The translations under genes and the position numbers were made by a program. Positions 9,701 to 18,714 of a stretch of 64,000 nt of DNA are shown here, in pieces (position 1 is the stretch's first letter; every line of letters starts with the position of its first letter). The notes beneath the pieces were generated by a model. It made no database searches. It was not told the origin of the DNA and saw only the letters and a list, made by a program, of their open reading frames with translations. The DNA lies in contig JALNXD010000003.1 in assembly GCA_023230565.1 (NCBI GenBank), positions 62,001-126,000 on the forward strand, written 5' to 3'. The stretch is from Syntrophales bacterium. Its GTDB lineage: Bacteria > Desulfobacterota > Syntrophia > Syntrophales > UBA2210.

Positions 9701-11134
9701 AGTTTCGTATACTTGTGAAAACAGGGAATAGCCGCCGAGTGTGAGAAGTCTTCCGGTGACGGCAGGACTTCTGTCGATGAGGCTGGCCGCCGAAGTTGAA
9801 CTTTCCTTTGATAATTCTGCTGCAAAACTGCCTATCAGCTTCAGGCCATCGATCCCGGCCTGTGCGATTATATCGGGACTCTTTTCCATGAGTCTGGAAG
9901 CGGTCTCCCAGCTTACCCGGCTCGTTTCGCATGCCAGATCGGCAATTAACGCGAGTCTCCCTATAGATAACCTTTCAAGAAGTGCCGGAGCGGCTTCGAT
10001 GAAAGAGGCAGCCGCGGCAAGACTTATCTTCGCGATTTTCATGGCCAGATCTTTCAATTCGCCAATGCCGGCCAAATCTATCCGTCCTGCAAATTCGGGA
10101 CTGCGAGAAACAAACTCATATGCAATACCTGCATCATATCCGGCAAGTTCATCTCCAAGCACAAACAATGAAACTATTTGCGATGTATCAAAATGGATCA
10201 ATAAATTCTCAATTTTAGCCGCACTTGATTCCAGGAGAACGATCGCTTTTTCAGGAAGCGCTGCGGCGATATCGAAAAAGAATTTCCATACCGTTTCCCG
10301 CGATCTTCTTTCGAGATGCTCAATTATACAAGGAGTTGTCTCAAGGAGAGTCAGAGCAAATTTCGATCCCAGGGGAACAGCCTTTTCCGTTTCCTTAAAA
10401 ATGGAAATAACATATTCAATATCACCGAAAACATTAAGTTTTCGAGCTATCTCAGAGCTTTTTTCCATGAGACTTATTCCATGGGTCCAGTTTCCGGCGG
10501 CGATTTGCGATGCCAGTTCATATGCGACATAGACGAATTGAATGCCCCACTCATCTGCAAGACGCCTGCTTACAAATGCACTTTTTTCTACAGCCTTAAC
10601 TGAATTCATGAAACTGGACCGGGCAATGGCAGTTCCGTATGCGGCAATCCGCGTCAACCCTTCAAATCCAATTGCATCGATAATAGAAGGTCCTTGTTCA
10701 ATAAGCACCAAGGCAGTGTGTATATTTGTGTGGGCGGTGGTTGAGGCAGTACCGGCAACCTTCGCCAGCGTGTCAAAATCAACTGCCTCCAGATAGCGAG
10801 GACTCATTTCCAGAAATTTTACTGCAAGCCTTGCACCGTAAGGAGTAAGCTGATTTCCCAGTCCATATACATTAAGAACCAGCTGTTCGCTCTTTTTCAT
10901 AAGTTCTTCTATTATGGCAGGGCTTTTTTCCAGCAGCTCAACTGCGGCCCTTGGATCTTCATTCGTCAGCCGGGCGAGAAGCATTCCAATAGACTCAATT
11001 CCCTCATATCCATACCGATTGATGAGTGGTGCGAGTGTTTCGCCAAACCGGGCAATCAATTCATTATAGTAATCTTCGTCTACAGGAACCCTGTTTTTTG
11101 GTGTATCGAAACCTTTTTTAAATGAATTCTCCAT
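6737..11134 (-). CDS. Giant NorD-like VWA-domain protein with about 19 N-terminal helical repeats
   Basis: This is a 1465-residue protein of unusual build. Residues about 42-773 hold some 19 degenerate repeats of 36-45 residues, with a recurring core such as TAVSLIEKSPDII followed by GFEGLERIA, predicted to form an alpha-helical solenoid. Residues about 800-1010 resemble the middle region of NorD/CbbO/CobT-type proteins, including HQEAH (840-844) and LFNIIEDYRID (895-905). A Pro/Ser-rich linker (about 1040-1130) precedes a C-terminal VWA domain with the metal-site motif DMSRS at 1289 and a later LLSDGKP strand. VWA proteins of this type partner MoxR AAA+ ATPases to remodel or activate metalloenzymes. 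The ATPase gene lies 145 bases upstream on the same strand. No nitric oxide reductase, RubisCO or other obvious client is in the window, so the target is unknown. Confidence 0.9.
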   Translation of the reverse strand: MENSFKKGFDTPKNRVPVDEDYYNELIARFGETLAPLINRYGYEGIESIGMLLARLTNEDPRAAVELLEKSPAIIEELMKKSEQLVLNVYGLGNQLTPYGARLAVKFLEMSPRYLEAVDFDTLAKVAGTASTTAHTNIHTALVLIEQGPSIIDAIGFEGLTRIAAYGTAIARSSFMNSVKAVEKSAFVSRRLADEWGIQFVYVAYELASQIAAGNWTHGISLMEKSSEIARKLNVFGDIEYVISIFKETEKAVPLGSKFALTLLETTPCIIEHLERRSRETVWKFFFDIAAALPEKAIVLLESSAAKIENLLIHFDTSQIVSLFVLGDELAGYDAGIAYEFVSRSPEFAGRIDLAGIGELKDLAMKIAKISLAAAASFIEAAPALLERLSIGRLALIADLACETSRVSWETASRLMEKSPDIIAQAGIDGLKLIGSFAAELSKESSTSAASLIDRSPAVTGRLLTLGGYSLFSQVYETGVKIAKYNARLAVSFIHRSPDIIEEVGFAGLERIEELMHRIGQKSWSTAVSLIEESSEIITRSGFEGLETIAAVAERISRANNYGAVSLIEKSPDLITRLLGLGDIKNVLHVYSLAGLAAESNWRTAATLLEKSYSLVSMIGFEGLEKLSRLILEVAEHSQKISTRILDLSPSIIERAGYEGLEAVCGYVLSISKENWTTAMSVIEKSPELIERLVTLGDKTTPLQVYKIASSISAASRAAAVRLLEKSPDLIHLAGMEGFVRIAAHVEKVASDDEEKALSFLRADSIEFTDFMENIPKGLELKAVRPVLSSYLKALLGRRVEIAEAEKVSTDGIRIYLPRRVKEFREDENNFTFYKVITTHQEAHLEYGSFEFDMDLIRDAISDLQSFYGKIPDKEKSDIEMFFHLFPEPDLAADLFNIIEDYRIDTRVKGEYPVLGRETAKINLHNLKKRPSLKKMTNLKQRAVEMIARSLSGGVEFQDRDDEAFATWSEAVEKAGSVARISADVHDSARTAAEIYRIIDENFTDAYRQVTPMSKPVDQDMIIKNVGSFGKTSKNIAERLQGSHKSSPPSKPVASESPPGKDAVPTDSLPQTRLNSKASRRTGDNQRTYQGDTPGAKQQAGDSSESRERDSSAGGSMKYDSAEIIERLLRTAHRDRGITPKEIERRLESLHPNDIYLFLHNLEVSLKKKTELESERGTTLYPEWGEDISGYRSNWARIREQLHKSTSLDFYRETADRHAGLLKKIRREFQMLKPEGFRRLKRQYDGDEIDLDAVVEHLVDRKVGLTPSEKNYTLIRKKRRDIAVALLVDMSRSTKGSTIEKEKEALVIMSEALYEVGDVFAIYGFSGDNRDNVDFYLIKDFDTTYNERIKKRISAIEDRFENRDGAAIRHTISKLRRRPERTKLIILLSDGKPVDKEYAGNYAIEDTRMALKEAQHYGIKTFCVTVDKSAAGYLPRMYSHSSWTVIDDVAKLPEKITRIYRMLTA

Positions 11135-11279
11135 TGATTACCTTTTTTCATTCATTGATAATTTTTTTCCTTATCCTTCCGATTTATCTACATAAATCCG
11201 GTCACACAGAATGCACACATTATGATCCTTATGCATTGGAAGCGGCGTGTACAATCAGTTGATGTTCAATTGTTCGGCA

Positions 11280-12110
11280 TTAAAAACTGAAATAATTCTT
11301 TAATACTTCCCCTATGCTCTTTTTCAGATCTCCATCATAGGTGAGCGGTTCTATCATTGTAGCGCGCAGAGAATCTCCTACAGGAAGACCTCGTTTCATG
11401 AGCGTTCCCGCATATACGAGTTCCCGTGTAGATACACCTTCTTCAAGCCCCTGATGTACGAGATTTCTTATTCGGTTTGCCGCTTTTACCAGTTTTTCTG
11501 CTGTATTTACATCTGTTCCGGATTCCTGGCATACAATTTTAATCTCGAGTTCTTCCGCAGGCCATCCCAGGTTAATCGATATAAAGCGCTGCCGCGTGCT
11601 TGGTTTTAATTCTTTTAGAACACTCTGATAATTCGGATTGTAGCTGATAACCAGCATGAATTCACCAGGAGCGCGAAATATCTTTCCCTTTTTTTCTACA
11701 GGTAAATATCGCCGATGATCTGTCAGGGGATGGATCACAACCGTTACGTCTTTACGGGCTTCCACCACTTCATCGAGATACGCAATTCCGCCGTTCCGGA
11801 CTGCCATAAGCAGCGGACCATCGATCCACTGAACTTCATCCCCTTTAATGATATAGCGCCCCGTCAAATCATTGGCGCTCAGATCATCATGACAGGCAAC
11901 TGTATATAATGAAAGTCCGAGCCGCCATGCCATATGTTCTACCAGTCGCGTCTTACCGCTGCCCGTAGGGCCGTTAAGCAGAACCGGCAATTTATTTGCA
12001 TAGGCCGCTTCAAAAAGATCTATCTCAGTTCCCTGGGGAAGGTAAAAGGGTTCGTGTGATATGGAGAAATCTCCGCTTTCAAATTTTTTCGTTTTTTTAT
12101 GCGATGCCAT
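11280..12110 (-). CDS. MoxR-type AAA+ ATPase, CbbQ/NirQ/NorQ subfamily
   Basis: This is a 276-residue AAA+ ATPase. Walker A is GPTGSGKTRLVEH, Walker B is GGIAYLDEV, and the C-terminus matches the CbbQ/NorQ C-terminal helix bundle (STRELVYAGTLMKRG). The start is placed at the second ATG (12110) because AGGGAG lies 8 bases before it; the ATG at 12134 has no ribosome-binding site. NorQ/CbbQ ATPases act as hexamers with a VWA partner to insert metals or remove inhibitors from enzymes. The very long NorD-like gene follows on the same strand and is the natural partner. Confidence 0.93.
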   Translation of the reverse strand: MASHKKTKKFESGDFSISHEPFYLPQGTEIDLFEAAYANKLPVLLNGPTGSGKTRLVEHMAWRLGLSLYTVACHDDLSANDLTGRYIIKGDEVQWIDGPLLMAVRNGGIAYLDEVVEARKDVTVVIHPLTDHRRYLPVEKKGKIFRAPGEFMLVISYNPNYQSVLKELKPSTRQRFISINLGWPAEELEIKIVCQESGTDVNTAEKLVKAANRIRNLVHQGLEEGVSTRELVYAGTLMKRGLPVGDSLRATMIEPLTYDGDLKKSIGEVLKNYFSF

Positions 12111-12206
12111 GTAGTTTCTCCCTGCGTTCTTCATACGATCAAGTAATTATTTATAATATATTCATCATACACCAAATATCAAATATAACGGCAATCGTGG
12201 CCAGTC

Positions 12207-12299
12207 GTTAATTGGGGACGGGTTCACATTAATTATTTATAACTGCTGATTCTCTGTTATTTTTTCTGTTTAATTAATGTGAACCCGTCCCCAATTAAC
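12207..12299. repeat. Perfect 29-bp inverted pair of the GGGGACGGGTTCACATT repeat
   Basis: Bases 12207-12235 and 12271-12299 are exact reverse complements (29 bp each) around a 35-base AT-rich centre. Each arm carries GGGGACGGGTTCACATT. The same core recurs near 18.7, 34.5 and 47.6 kb. The unit looks like a small non-autonomous, REP- or MITE-like element between the ATPase start and the Kef gene end. No transposase is encoded here. Confidence 0.8.
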
Positions 12300-12311
12300 C
12301 ACTTATCCCGA

Positions 12312-14182
12312 TTACCGGAATCTGAAAATTTTCCTTGCTTCTTCCACATCCTCGATCTTCCCTACGAGCATGAGGATATCGCCATACTGGAGAATAGTAT
12401 CGCCGCGAGGGACAATGAAATTATTCTCCCGCCTGATTCCCATTACGAGAGTATTCCCCGGGAGGCGCAGGGTATGGACGGCTTTGCCAGCGAAACGGCG
12501 GTTGCGAATTATTGCTTCGCCAATTTCCATGTTCCCGCGATGCTCCGAAAGCATGTCGAAAGCGGCCGGGAATCTTAATGCTCCTTCAAGAGCGAGTACT
12601 GTTGCAAGTGCCGGCTGAATCGCCCGGACTCCCAGCGTTCGAAGTTCCGAGAGAACAGCAGGACTATCGGCTCGAGCAACGATAACGGGGATTCCGAATA
12701 GGTCGGAAGCCATGCGGCAGAACTTAACATTCAAACCAGGATCATCTATGACCGAAACAAGAGCTGCTGCTTTCTCGGCCTTAAGTTCTTTAAGAATCTT
12801 TTCGTCTTCCGGGCCTCCGGTTACGGTCCCGGCGCATCGCTCAGGAGGCGGCACCGCACTGTCCATTGAACACTGCAGCACATGGACTGTTTCTCCTTCC
12901 AGCGTGAGCCTTTCCACCAGCGGAACAGTGAGATGATTCACACCAATAACAATAACTCCGTTCCTTTCCATTTCTTTTAGAGCCGGGGCAACGCGGGCAA
13001 AAAGCATGGGCGAGGCTATGCAGGTAAAGGCCGCCAGCAAAATGATCATTGCATTTATATCGGGACCTATAATACCAACATCCATTGCCAAAACCGAGGC
13101 GGCGATGATCAGTGAAAGTCGTGATGAAAGGAGCAGACCGGCAGCGAAACTTTCTCTCCAGCTGAATACCAGCCGGAATATAAGTGCGGGGATCATCTTT
13201 ACGGCATAGGAGGCAATTATCAGAAACAGCAGAAGCACAAGGGTGCCGGGTGATTGAAGGAGGGCATGGAAATCGAATCGTGTTCCGACCATAATAAAGA
13301 AGATTGGGATGAAAAAGCCAAATCCAATTGCATCGAGTTTTTCTCTCAGTGACTCATCACGGGACCCTGCAATGACACTTACAATGACTCCTGCCATAAA
13401 GGCTCCGAGAATGATCTCGGCTCCGAAAAGGTGTGCGAGAGAAACCCAGGCTATCATAAGTGCTATTGAGCCTCTCACCTGGATCTGGGAGGTTGCTGTA
13501 CTCATTCTTGAAAACTTTTTGATACTCCATGTTTTTCTTGCGATAACTCCCATGCGGACAGCTGCAGCAAAAAGGGCAAGGAAAGCCAAAAAAAGTGTGA
13601 GATTGAGAACGAATCCCTTCTTGAGTACACTGAATACCATTCCAAGGAGCACGAGAGTCAGAAAATCGGCAAGCAGAGAATTCAGAAGTATTAGCTGCCC
13701 GTAAGGAGTTCCCGCTATATCCCGTTCTTTCAGGATAGGTAGTATAATGCCCAAAGAAGTGGTACTCAGAATGAGACCCATGAAACAGAAATTTTGAACA
13801 AGGCCCATTTGTGCAAGCATCCATCCGACGGCGAACGCACCAGCCAGTGTAAGCATGAATGCAGCAAGAGCGAGAAAAAGTGGTTTTTCCCGGAAGCCGT
13901 TTTTTCGGGCTGTGCCGGCTTCAGTATTCAATATGGAAAAATCAATTTCGAGACCGGAAATGAACATCAGAAAAACGAAACCGAATTCAGAAAGAAACTC
14001 GAGAATCGGACCGGATTCAATAATATTGAAGCCGCTTTTTCCAATGAGGATACCGACAAAAATTTCTCCGATAACCACCGGTATGGGAAACTGTCGAAAA
14101 CGTGCCGATAATGCAGGAACCAAAACAGCCAGCCCAGCATGCTGATAAAGAGAAGAGAAACAAAAGTATCGTGCTCATGCAT
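12312..14182 (-). CDS. Kef-type monovalent cation:proton antiporter (apparent frameshift near N-terminus)
   Basis: This is a CPA2 family antiporter with about 12 membrane segments, followed by a Rossmann-like RCK/TrkA-N region (VIVIGVNHLTVPLVERL, near residue 400) and a TrkA-C region at the end. Such proteins exchange K+ or Na+ for H+ and are ligand-gated through the RCK domain. The frame from 14123 downstream lacks a proper beginning. A start at ATG 14182 with AAAGGA gives MHEHDTFVSLLFISML and then runs into the wrong frame. Adding one G to the GGG at 14133-14135 (CCC on the plus strand) joins them as ISMLGLAVLVPALSARF, the expected first helix. It is either a true frameshift or a homopolymer error. 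Confidence 0.88.
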
Positions 14183-14324
14183 TGATTAATCCTTTCGTGG
14201 CCCTGCGCGAAAACGCACAGAATAAATTATAATTTATCCTTTCAAAGGCTGCAAGGCGAAGCAGATATGAAAGGAGTTAATGGTCGATTTTTCTTCTCAG
14301 GCAGGGTTTTTCACGGGCTTTTTG

Positions 14325-14353
14325 TTGACAGCCCCTGTCCTTTTTCTTATAGT
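14325..14353 (+). promoter_or_regulatory. Sigma-70-type promoter for the acyl-CoA synthetase gene
   Basis: TTGACA (14325-14330) and TATAGT (14348-14353) are separated by 17 bases. The -10 hexamer ends 59 bases before the ATG at 14413. The match to the housekeeping consensus is strong; a start site has not been shown. Confidence 0.65.
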
Positions 14354-14412
14354 ACCGTTATTTTTTCAGGTGCTGTTGATCGTGTGCCTCTGATTTTGAA
14401 GGAGCAGTCTAA

Positions 14413-15852
14413 ATGAAACAAAAACCTGTTTGCGATCTGATTGGTTTTTTTAAACCGAAAAGCATCGCTCTTATCGGCGTATCTAGGGGTGCCTCTGCGT
14501 TTGGAGGCCTGAGCTTCATGAGGCGTCTTTTGGATGCCGGCTATAAAGGAGCCGTTTACCCAATAAATCCTAAAGCAGTAGAGGTTTTGGGAATAAAAAC
14601 GTATCCCGATCTTGCAGCGCTTCCGGAGATTCCCGAGCTGGTCACTGTGTGCGTGCAGGCAGCGTATGTTCCGGCAATTCTCAAAGAATGCGTTCGCCTT
14701 TCCATCAGGCATATCCACATTCTTTCGGCCGGATTTTCGGAAATCGGAACTGAAGAAGGAAAAAATTTGGAAAAAGAGATCGCATCCATAGCCCGGGAGG
14801 GGAATCTCCTTATTATGGGACCTAATTGCATGGGGCCCTACTGCCCTTCTGCAGGCCTCACGGCCTGGGGCGCCATACCGGGTCTAAACGGCCGACTGGG
14901 AGTTATCTCGCAAAGCGGAGGAATTACTCAGCGGCTTACTGAACATGTGACTTCACTGGGTGTCGGAGTAAGCAAGGCTGCAAGCATCGGAAATGCCACC
15001 ATCATAGACAGCCCGGAATATCTTGAATTCATGGGAGAAGACAAGGAAATCGATCTTATCGCAATGTATCTTGAAAGTGTGCGTGATGGAAGGCGCTTGA
15101 TGCGCATCTCCGGTAATATTTCGCCGTGCAAGCCTGTAATTATGTTAAAAGGTGGAAGGTCTGAAGAGGGAGCAATAACAGCTGCCTCTCATACTGGCGG
15201 TATGGCCGGAGACGTGAAGCTCTGGAATGCTTTTTTTTCACAAACCGGTGTTATACCGGTCAAAAATATCAATGAATGGGCCGATGCAGTTTTGGCTTTT
15301 TCATTGCTTCCCAAAACAGAGGGCAACGGGCTTTTTATTGTCGGCGGAGGCGGGGGAAACAGTGTGATCTATTCAGACGCTGTCATGGAGGAAGGTCTTG
15401 AGGTGCCTGCTCTTTCACAAACGAGTATGGACAAGATTCGATCTTTTGTGCCTGTTGCAGGAAGTATTGCGGGAAATCCCCTGGATCTTTGGGAATCGTT
15501 TGTTAATACTGACCGGTTATGCGAAATTCTGGATATTGCCTACAAAGATCCCGAAATCCACATGGTGGTTGTCGATCGCCTTATCCCCCGCATTGCATTC
15601 CACAGTCCCGAAATAGACGATCCGATACCTCAGATTGCGAATTTTATTGGAAGTCATACACAGAAAAAGCCAACTGTATTTGTAGTAGATTACGATGGGG
15701 GCGATCCGGAATTAAATGCTAAAGGGTCAGCTCTTCGAACCCGTTTCTGCCTCTCCGGTATTCCTGCATATCCTTCATTTGAGAGAGCAGCCAGGGCACT
15801 TGTTCATTTCCAGAAATATTACTTGCGATTCAAGGCGAAAGATAGAATGTGA
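14413..15852 (+). CDS. NDP-forming acyl-CoA synthetase, alpha subunit-like (CoA-binding)
   Basis: This is a 479-residue protein of the ADP-forming acetyl-CoA synthetase / succinyl-CoA ligase superfamily. It has an N-terminal CoA-binding Rossmann domain (KSIALIGVSRG, YPINPK), then two succinyl-CoA-ligase-like domains, with the phosphohistidine loop ASHTGGMAGD placing the active histidine at 260. The family makes ATP or GTP from acyl-CoA by substrate-level phosphorylation, or runs in reverse to activate acids. The ATP-grasp beta part, fused or adjacent in most members, is not found here, so a distant partner gene is needed. A good sigma-70-type promoter lies just upstream. Confidence 0.88.
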   Translation: MKQKPVCDLIGFFKPKSIALIGVSRGASAFGGLSFMRRLLDAGYKGAVYPINPKAVEVLGIKTYPDLAALPEIPELVTVCVQAAYVPAILKECVRLSIRHIHILSAGFSEIGTEEGKNLEKEIASIAREGNLLIMGPNCMGPYCPSAGLTAWGAIPGLNGRLGVISQSGGITQRLTEHVTSLGVGVSKAASIGNATIIDSPEYLEFMGEDKEIDLIAMYLESVRDGRRLMRISGNISPCKPVIMLKGGRSEEGAITAASHTGGMAGDVKLWNAFFSQTGVIPVKNINEWADAVLAFSLLPKTEGNGLFIVGGGGGNSVIYSDAVMEEGLEVPALSQTSMDKIRSFVPVAGSIAGNPLDLWESFVNTDRLCEILDIAYKDPEIHMVVVDRLIPRIAFHSPEIDDPIPQIANFIGSHTQKKPTVFVVDYDGGDPELNAKGSALRTRFCLSGIPAYPSFERAARALVHFQKYYLRFKAKDRM

Positions 15853-15962
15853 ACTTATTGGATTATAGCGTGGCATATGTATGAAAAAATCCTTTTTTGA
15901 CAAATGCAATACCCGACATTATTTTATTTAAAAATAAAAGTCCCGGTAAGAAAAGGCAGAAT

Positions 15963-17078
15963 ATGACATTATTAGCAAAAAACAAAGATATAGGAGCGCA
16001 TGTCAGACGACTGGAAGAGTTGAAATATAAAGTAGGTATGTACAGGCCACCGAGCGAAGGGGGGAGTTTTTCACTGCTTCTCAGATTTACTGAGAATTGC
16101 CCCTGGAACAAATGCACTTTTTGCAGCATGTACAAGGAAGAAAAGTTTGTATACCGGCCGGTGGAGGAGATCAAGGCTGATATTGATTCAGTTAAAAAGA
16201 TTAGAGATGAAATTATAGAAGTATCCTGGAAATTAGGACTGGGGGGACGCATTACACGGGATGTTGCTATGGCGATACTTCGTTTCAGTCCCTCTCTTGA
16301 CAGTAATTACTGCTTTGCAGGCGTATTTAACTGGTTGAATTCGGGGGGCAAAACAGCATTTCTACAGGATGCGAACAGTATTATTATGCGTCCTTTTGAA
16401 CTTATGGAAGCACTCAGGTACCTCAGGGAACAGCTGCCTTCCCTTGCCAGAGTCACAACATATGCCCGGTCGAAAACTCTCGCCCAGAGAAAGCCGGAAG
16501 ATCTGAAGGGGATCCGGGAAGCCGGTCTCGACCGTCTTCATGTAGGGCTTGAAACAGGTGATGATGAACTTCTTAAAATTGTGAGAAAAGGTGTGACAAG
16601 CGAAGAGCAAATCGAAGGGGGGAGAAAGGCCATGGAGGCGGGATTTCAGTTATCCGAATATTGGATGCCCGACCTGGGAGGGCGCGAACGCTGGCGTCAG
16701 CATGCTGAAAATACGGCACGAGTTCTTACTGCTATCAATCCCAGTTATATTCGTTCGCGACCCTTTGTACCGGGGCAAGGTACAGCTATTTACAACGATT
16801 ATAAAGAAGGGAAGCTTCACATTTCATCGCCTCATGAAAGGCTTGAGGAGCTTGAGTGTATGATCGGCCTTCTCAATGTCAATTCAAAAGTGTGTTTTGA
16901 TCATATGATGAATTCGTGGCGAGATCGTAAAGGAGGATTGCTTTTTACTCAGGATTATGAAGGATATAAATTCCCCGAGGAAAAAGAGTACCTTCTTGAG
17001 AGGATCCGGGAAGGACGCAGCATTGATGAATCAAATCATTTTCATGTAGAGGATTTAATGAGAATGGGGATGTTGTAG
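15963..17078 (+). CDS. Radical SAM protein of unknown specificity
   Basis: This is a radical SAM protein (371 residues from the ATG at 15963; the frame is open to a TTG at 15897, but that start lacks support). The cluster motif is C46-PWNK-C51-TF-C54, a CX4CX2C spacing found in several radical SAM subgroups. Later comes GLDRLHVGLETGDDELL, typical of the Elp3/MiaB/NifB-like fold. No B12-binding or extra iron-sulfur domain is visible. The preceding gene is 110 bases away and no pathway partner is adjacent, so the substrate cannot be named. Confidence 0.85.
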   Translation: MTLLAKNKDIGAHVRRLEELKYKVGMYRPPSEGGSFSLLLRFTENCPWNKCTFCSMYKEEKFVYRPVEEIKADIDSVKKIRDEIIEVSWKLGLGGRITRDVAMAILRFSPSLDSNYCFAGVFNWLNSGGKTAFLQDANSIIMRPFELMEALRYLREQLPSLARVTTYARSKTLAQRKPEDLKGIREAGLDRLHVGLETGDDELLKIVRKGVTSEEQIEGGRKAMEAGFQLSEYWMPDLGGRERWRQHAENTARVLTAINPSYIRSRPFVPGQGTAIYNDYKEGKLHISSPHERLEELECMIGLLNVNSKVCFDHMMNSWRDRKGGLLFTQDYEGYKFPEEKEYLLERIREGRSIDESNHFHVEDLMRMGML

Positions 17079-17156
17079 AAACTTACGCTCATAATGGTTC
17101 CTGGCAGTGCGCAAGACGCAGACCCTTCAATGATCGACAAGATCAGGAAGAGAATG

Positions 17157-18410
17157 TTACAAGTTCTTCGGTTTGACGACAAACAGCACACTGATCAGTG
17201 AAATGCCGTATGATATGGCAAGAACAATGAGGATAGGCTGGTAACTGCCTAAAATGTCATATATATATCCCGAAAAGAATGGAGCAGCAGCACCCCCCAG
17301 GCTCTGTGAAAAAGCTACTGAACCGAAAATGGCTCCGTATGCGAGCAAGCCGAAATTGGTACTTACGAGCATCGACATGGTTGGCAGCCAGTTGCCCACC
17401 CCCAATCCTACGAGTAAGACATAAAAGGCAATCAGCACAGGTGATGAATTCGAATCTATTTTCATTAAAAGCAGCGTGCCTATTATCTGAAGAGCGGTTC
17501 CAATGGCACAGGCAAAGCTGGCTTTAATCTTGTCACAAAGCCAGCCGAATAAGAATTTGCCTATCGTGCTGAAAAGGCCGATAAGGCCGTGTATGCTTGC
17601 TGCTGCAGCGGCTGAAAACCCGACACCCTGAAGATAAGGAACTTCGTTCTGAAGAACGCCTACTTCGGCAATACTGAAAGTAAAGAAAGACACGATAAGA
17701 AGCCAGAAAGCTGAGGTAGAAATTGCAGTACGAAAAGTCATACCGTCTGATATGGCAGGTGAAATTCTGGTTTCAGATTTCTCAACAGGCTGATTGCCGT
17801 CTGGAAGAAGCCCTATATCCGAGGGCCTGGTTTTTATAATCAGAAGAGCGAGAGGAATAAGTAATGCTACAAAAAGAGCAAGAGCAATATATCCCAACCT
17901 CCAGCCGAGATTCGGTATTACAAATCCGCCGATGAGCGGAGAAAGAACCAATCCCCCTGCGCCTATGCCTGCCGACGTGATCCCGATAGCCGTGCCCCTG
18001 CGCTTCTTGAACCAGTTAGATATTAAGTAGGTAGTGGGAATCGGTCCTATCCCGGCCATCGATAATCCGTTTATCACAAAGCTTCCATAGAAATGCCAGA
18101 GTTCTGTTGCAAGACCGGTGAAGATGAAACCGATAGCTCCGACCAGAGCTCCTGCCGCCATCACGGTTTTGGGTGCGTAGCGATCAACGAAGCGTCCGAC
18201 AAAAGGGCCTGCAATACCGGTGGTCAGAAAGGAGAGCGTAAGCCCCAGCATGATACTTGCCCTGTCCCAGCCAAGGTCCTGTTCGAGAGGGATAACAAAG
18301 AGACTGAATGCATAAAATCCACACCCTGCGTAAATAAATGCAAAGAAAAAAGACACAATAAGTATCCAGTAGCCGTAAAAAATTTTACTCTTCTGATTTT
18401 GTGCATTCAT
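17157..18410 (-). CDS. MFS transporter, oxalate/formate antiporter-like (OFA) family
   Basis: This is a 12-helix major facilitator (417 residues) with the N-terminal block YGYWILIVSFF and GFYAFSLFVIPLEQDLGW typical of the OFA / monocarboxylate porter group. The signature loop between helices 2 and 3 is GPFVGRFVDRYAPK. Members move carboxylates such as oxalate, formate, lactate or pyruvate; the substrate here is unknown. It is followed upstream on the same strand by a dead hypB fragment and then two alpha/beta hydrolases, so a link to uptake of an acid made by those hydrolases is possible but unproven. Confidence 0.87.
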   Translation of the reverse strand: MNAQNQKSKIFYGYWILIVSFFFAFIYAGCGFYAFSLFVIPLEQDLGWDRASIMLGLTLSFLTTGIAGPFVGRFVDRYAPKTVMAAGALVGAIGFIFTGLATELWHFYGSFVINGLSMAGIGPIPTTYLISNWFKKRRGTAIGITSAGIGAGGLVLSPLIGGFVIPNLGWRLGYIALALFVALLIPLALLIIKTRPSDIGLLPDGNQPVEKSETRISPAISDGMTFRTAISTSAFWLLIVSFFTFSIAEVGVLQNEVPYLQGVGFSAAAAASIHGLIGLFSTIGKFLFGWLCDKIKASFACAIGTALQIIGTLLLMKIDSNSSPVLIAFYVLLVGLGVGNWLPTMSMLVSTNFGLLAYGAIFGSVAFSQSLGGAAAPFFSGYIYDILGSYQPILIVLAISYGISLISVLFVVKPKNL

Positions 18411-18443
18411 AGTAGCTTTTCATTGGCTCCTTCTACAATTCCT

Positions 18444-18714
18444 TCAATTCCTTAGTTCATTCTCAAGCCATTCTATCCATTGGCCGATTCCCTTGTTCGT
18501 TTTGCATGAGACTTCCAGTATTTTTATATGGGGATTGAGTGCATGTGCGGCTCCAGTATCAAATTCTGCAGGACAAACCAGATTCCCTATATTTTTAATT
18601 ATGACAAGACGGACTGTTCAGGCACATGGGCATGGAATGCGCAATCTGCGAAAATCGCAGACAATAATTGCAAGTATAATGTGTTCGCGGCATCCGCCTG
18701 TGCAGATTTCCGAT
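18444..18714 (-). pseudogene. hypB: Decayed hypB fragment ([NiFe]-hydrogenase nickel insertion GTPase)
   Basis: On the minus strand, broken frames match HypB in order. One frame gives ADCAFHAHV (compare the C-H-L-D-A-H-M-V metal-site stretch of HypB) and ends at a stop. The next frame gives NIGNLVCPAEFD, a HypB hallmark, fused directly to NPHIKILEVSCKTNKGIGQW and the terminal helix IEWLENEL before TGA at 18444-18446. About 60 residues between these blocks, including the NKxD region, are deleted, and the whole P-loop N-terminus is missing. The upstream edge coincides with the dispersed repeat at 18715. This is not a functional gene. Confidence 0.75.

Noticed and set aside
10316..10603. Plus-strand ORFs inside the giant VWA gene (several of 70-260 residues)
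   Set aside because: They are antisense shadows of the repeats and have no independent evidence.
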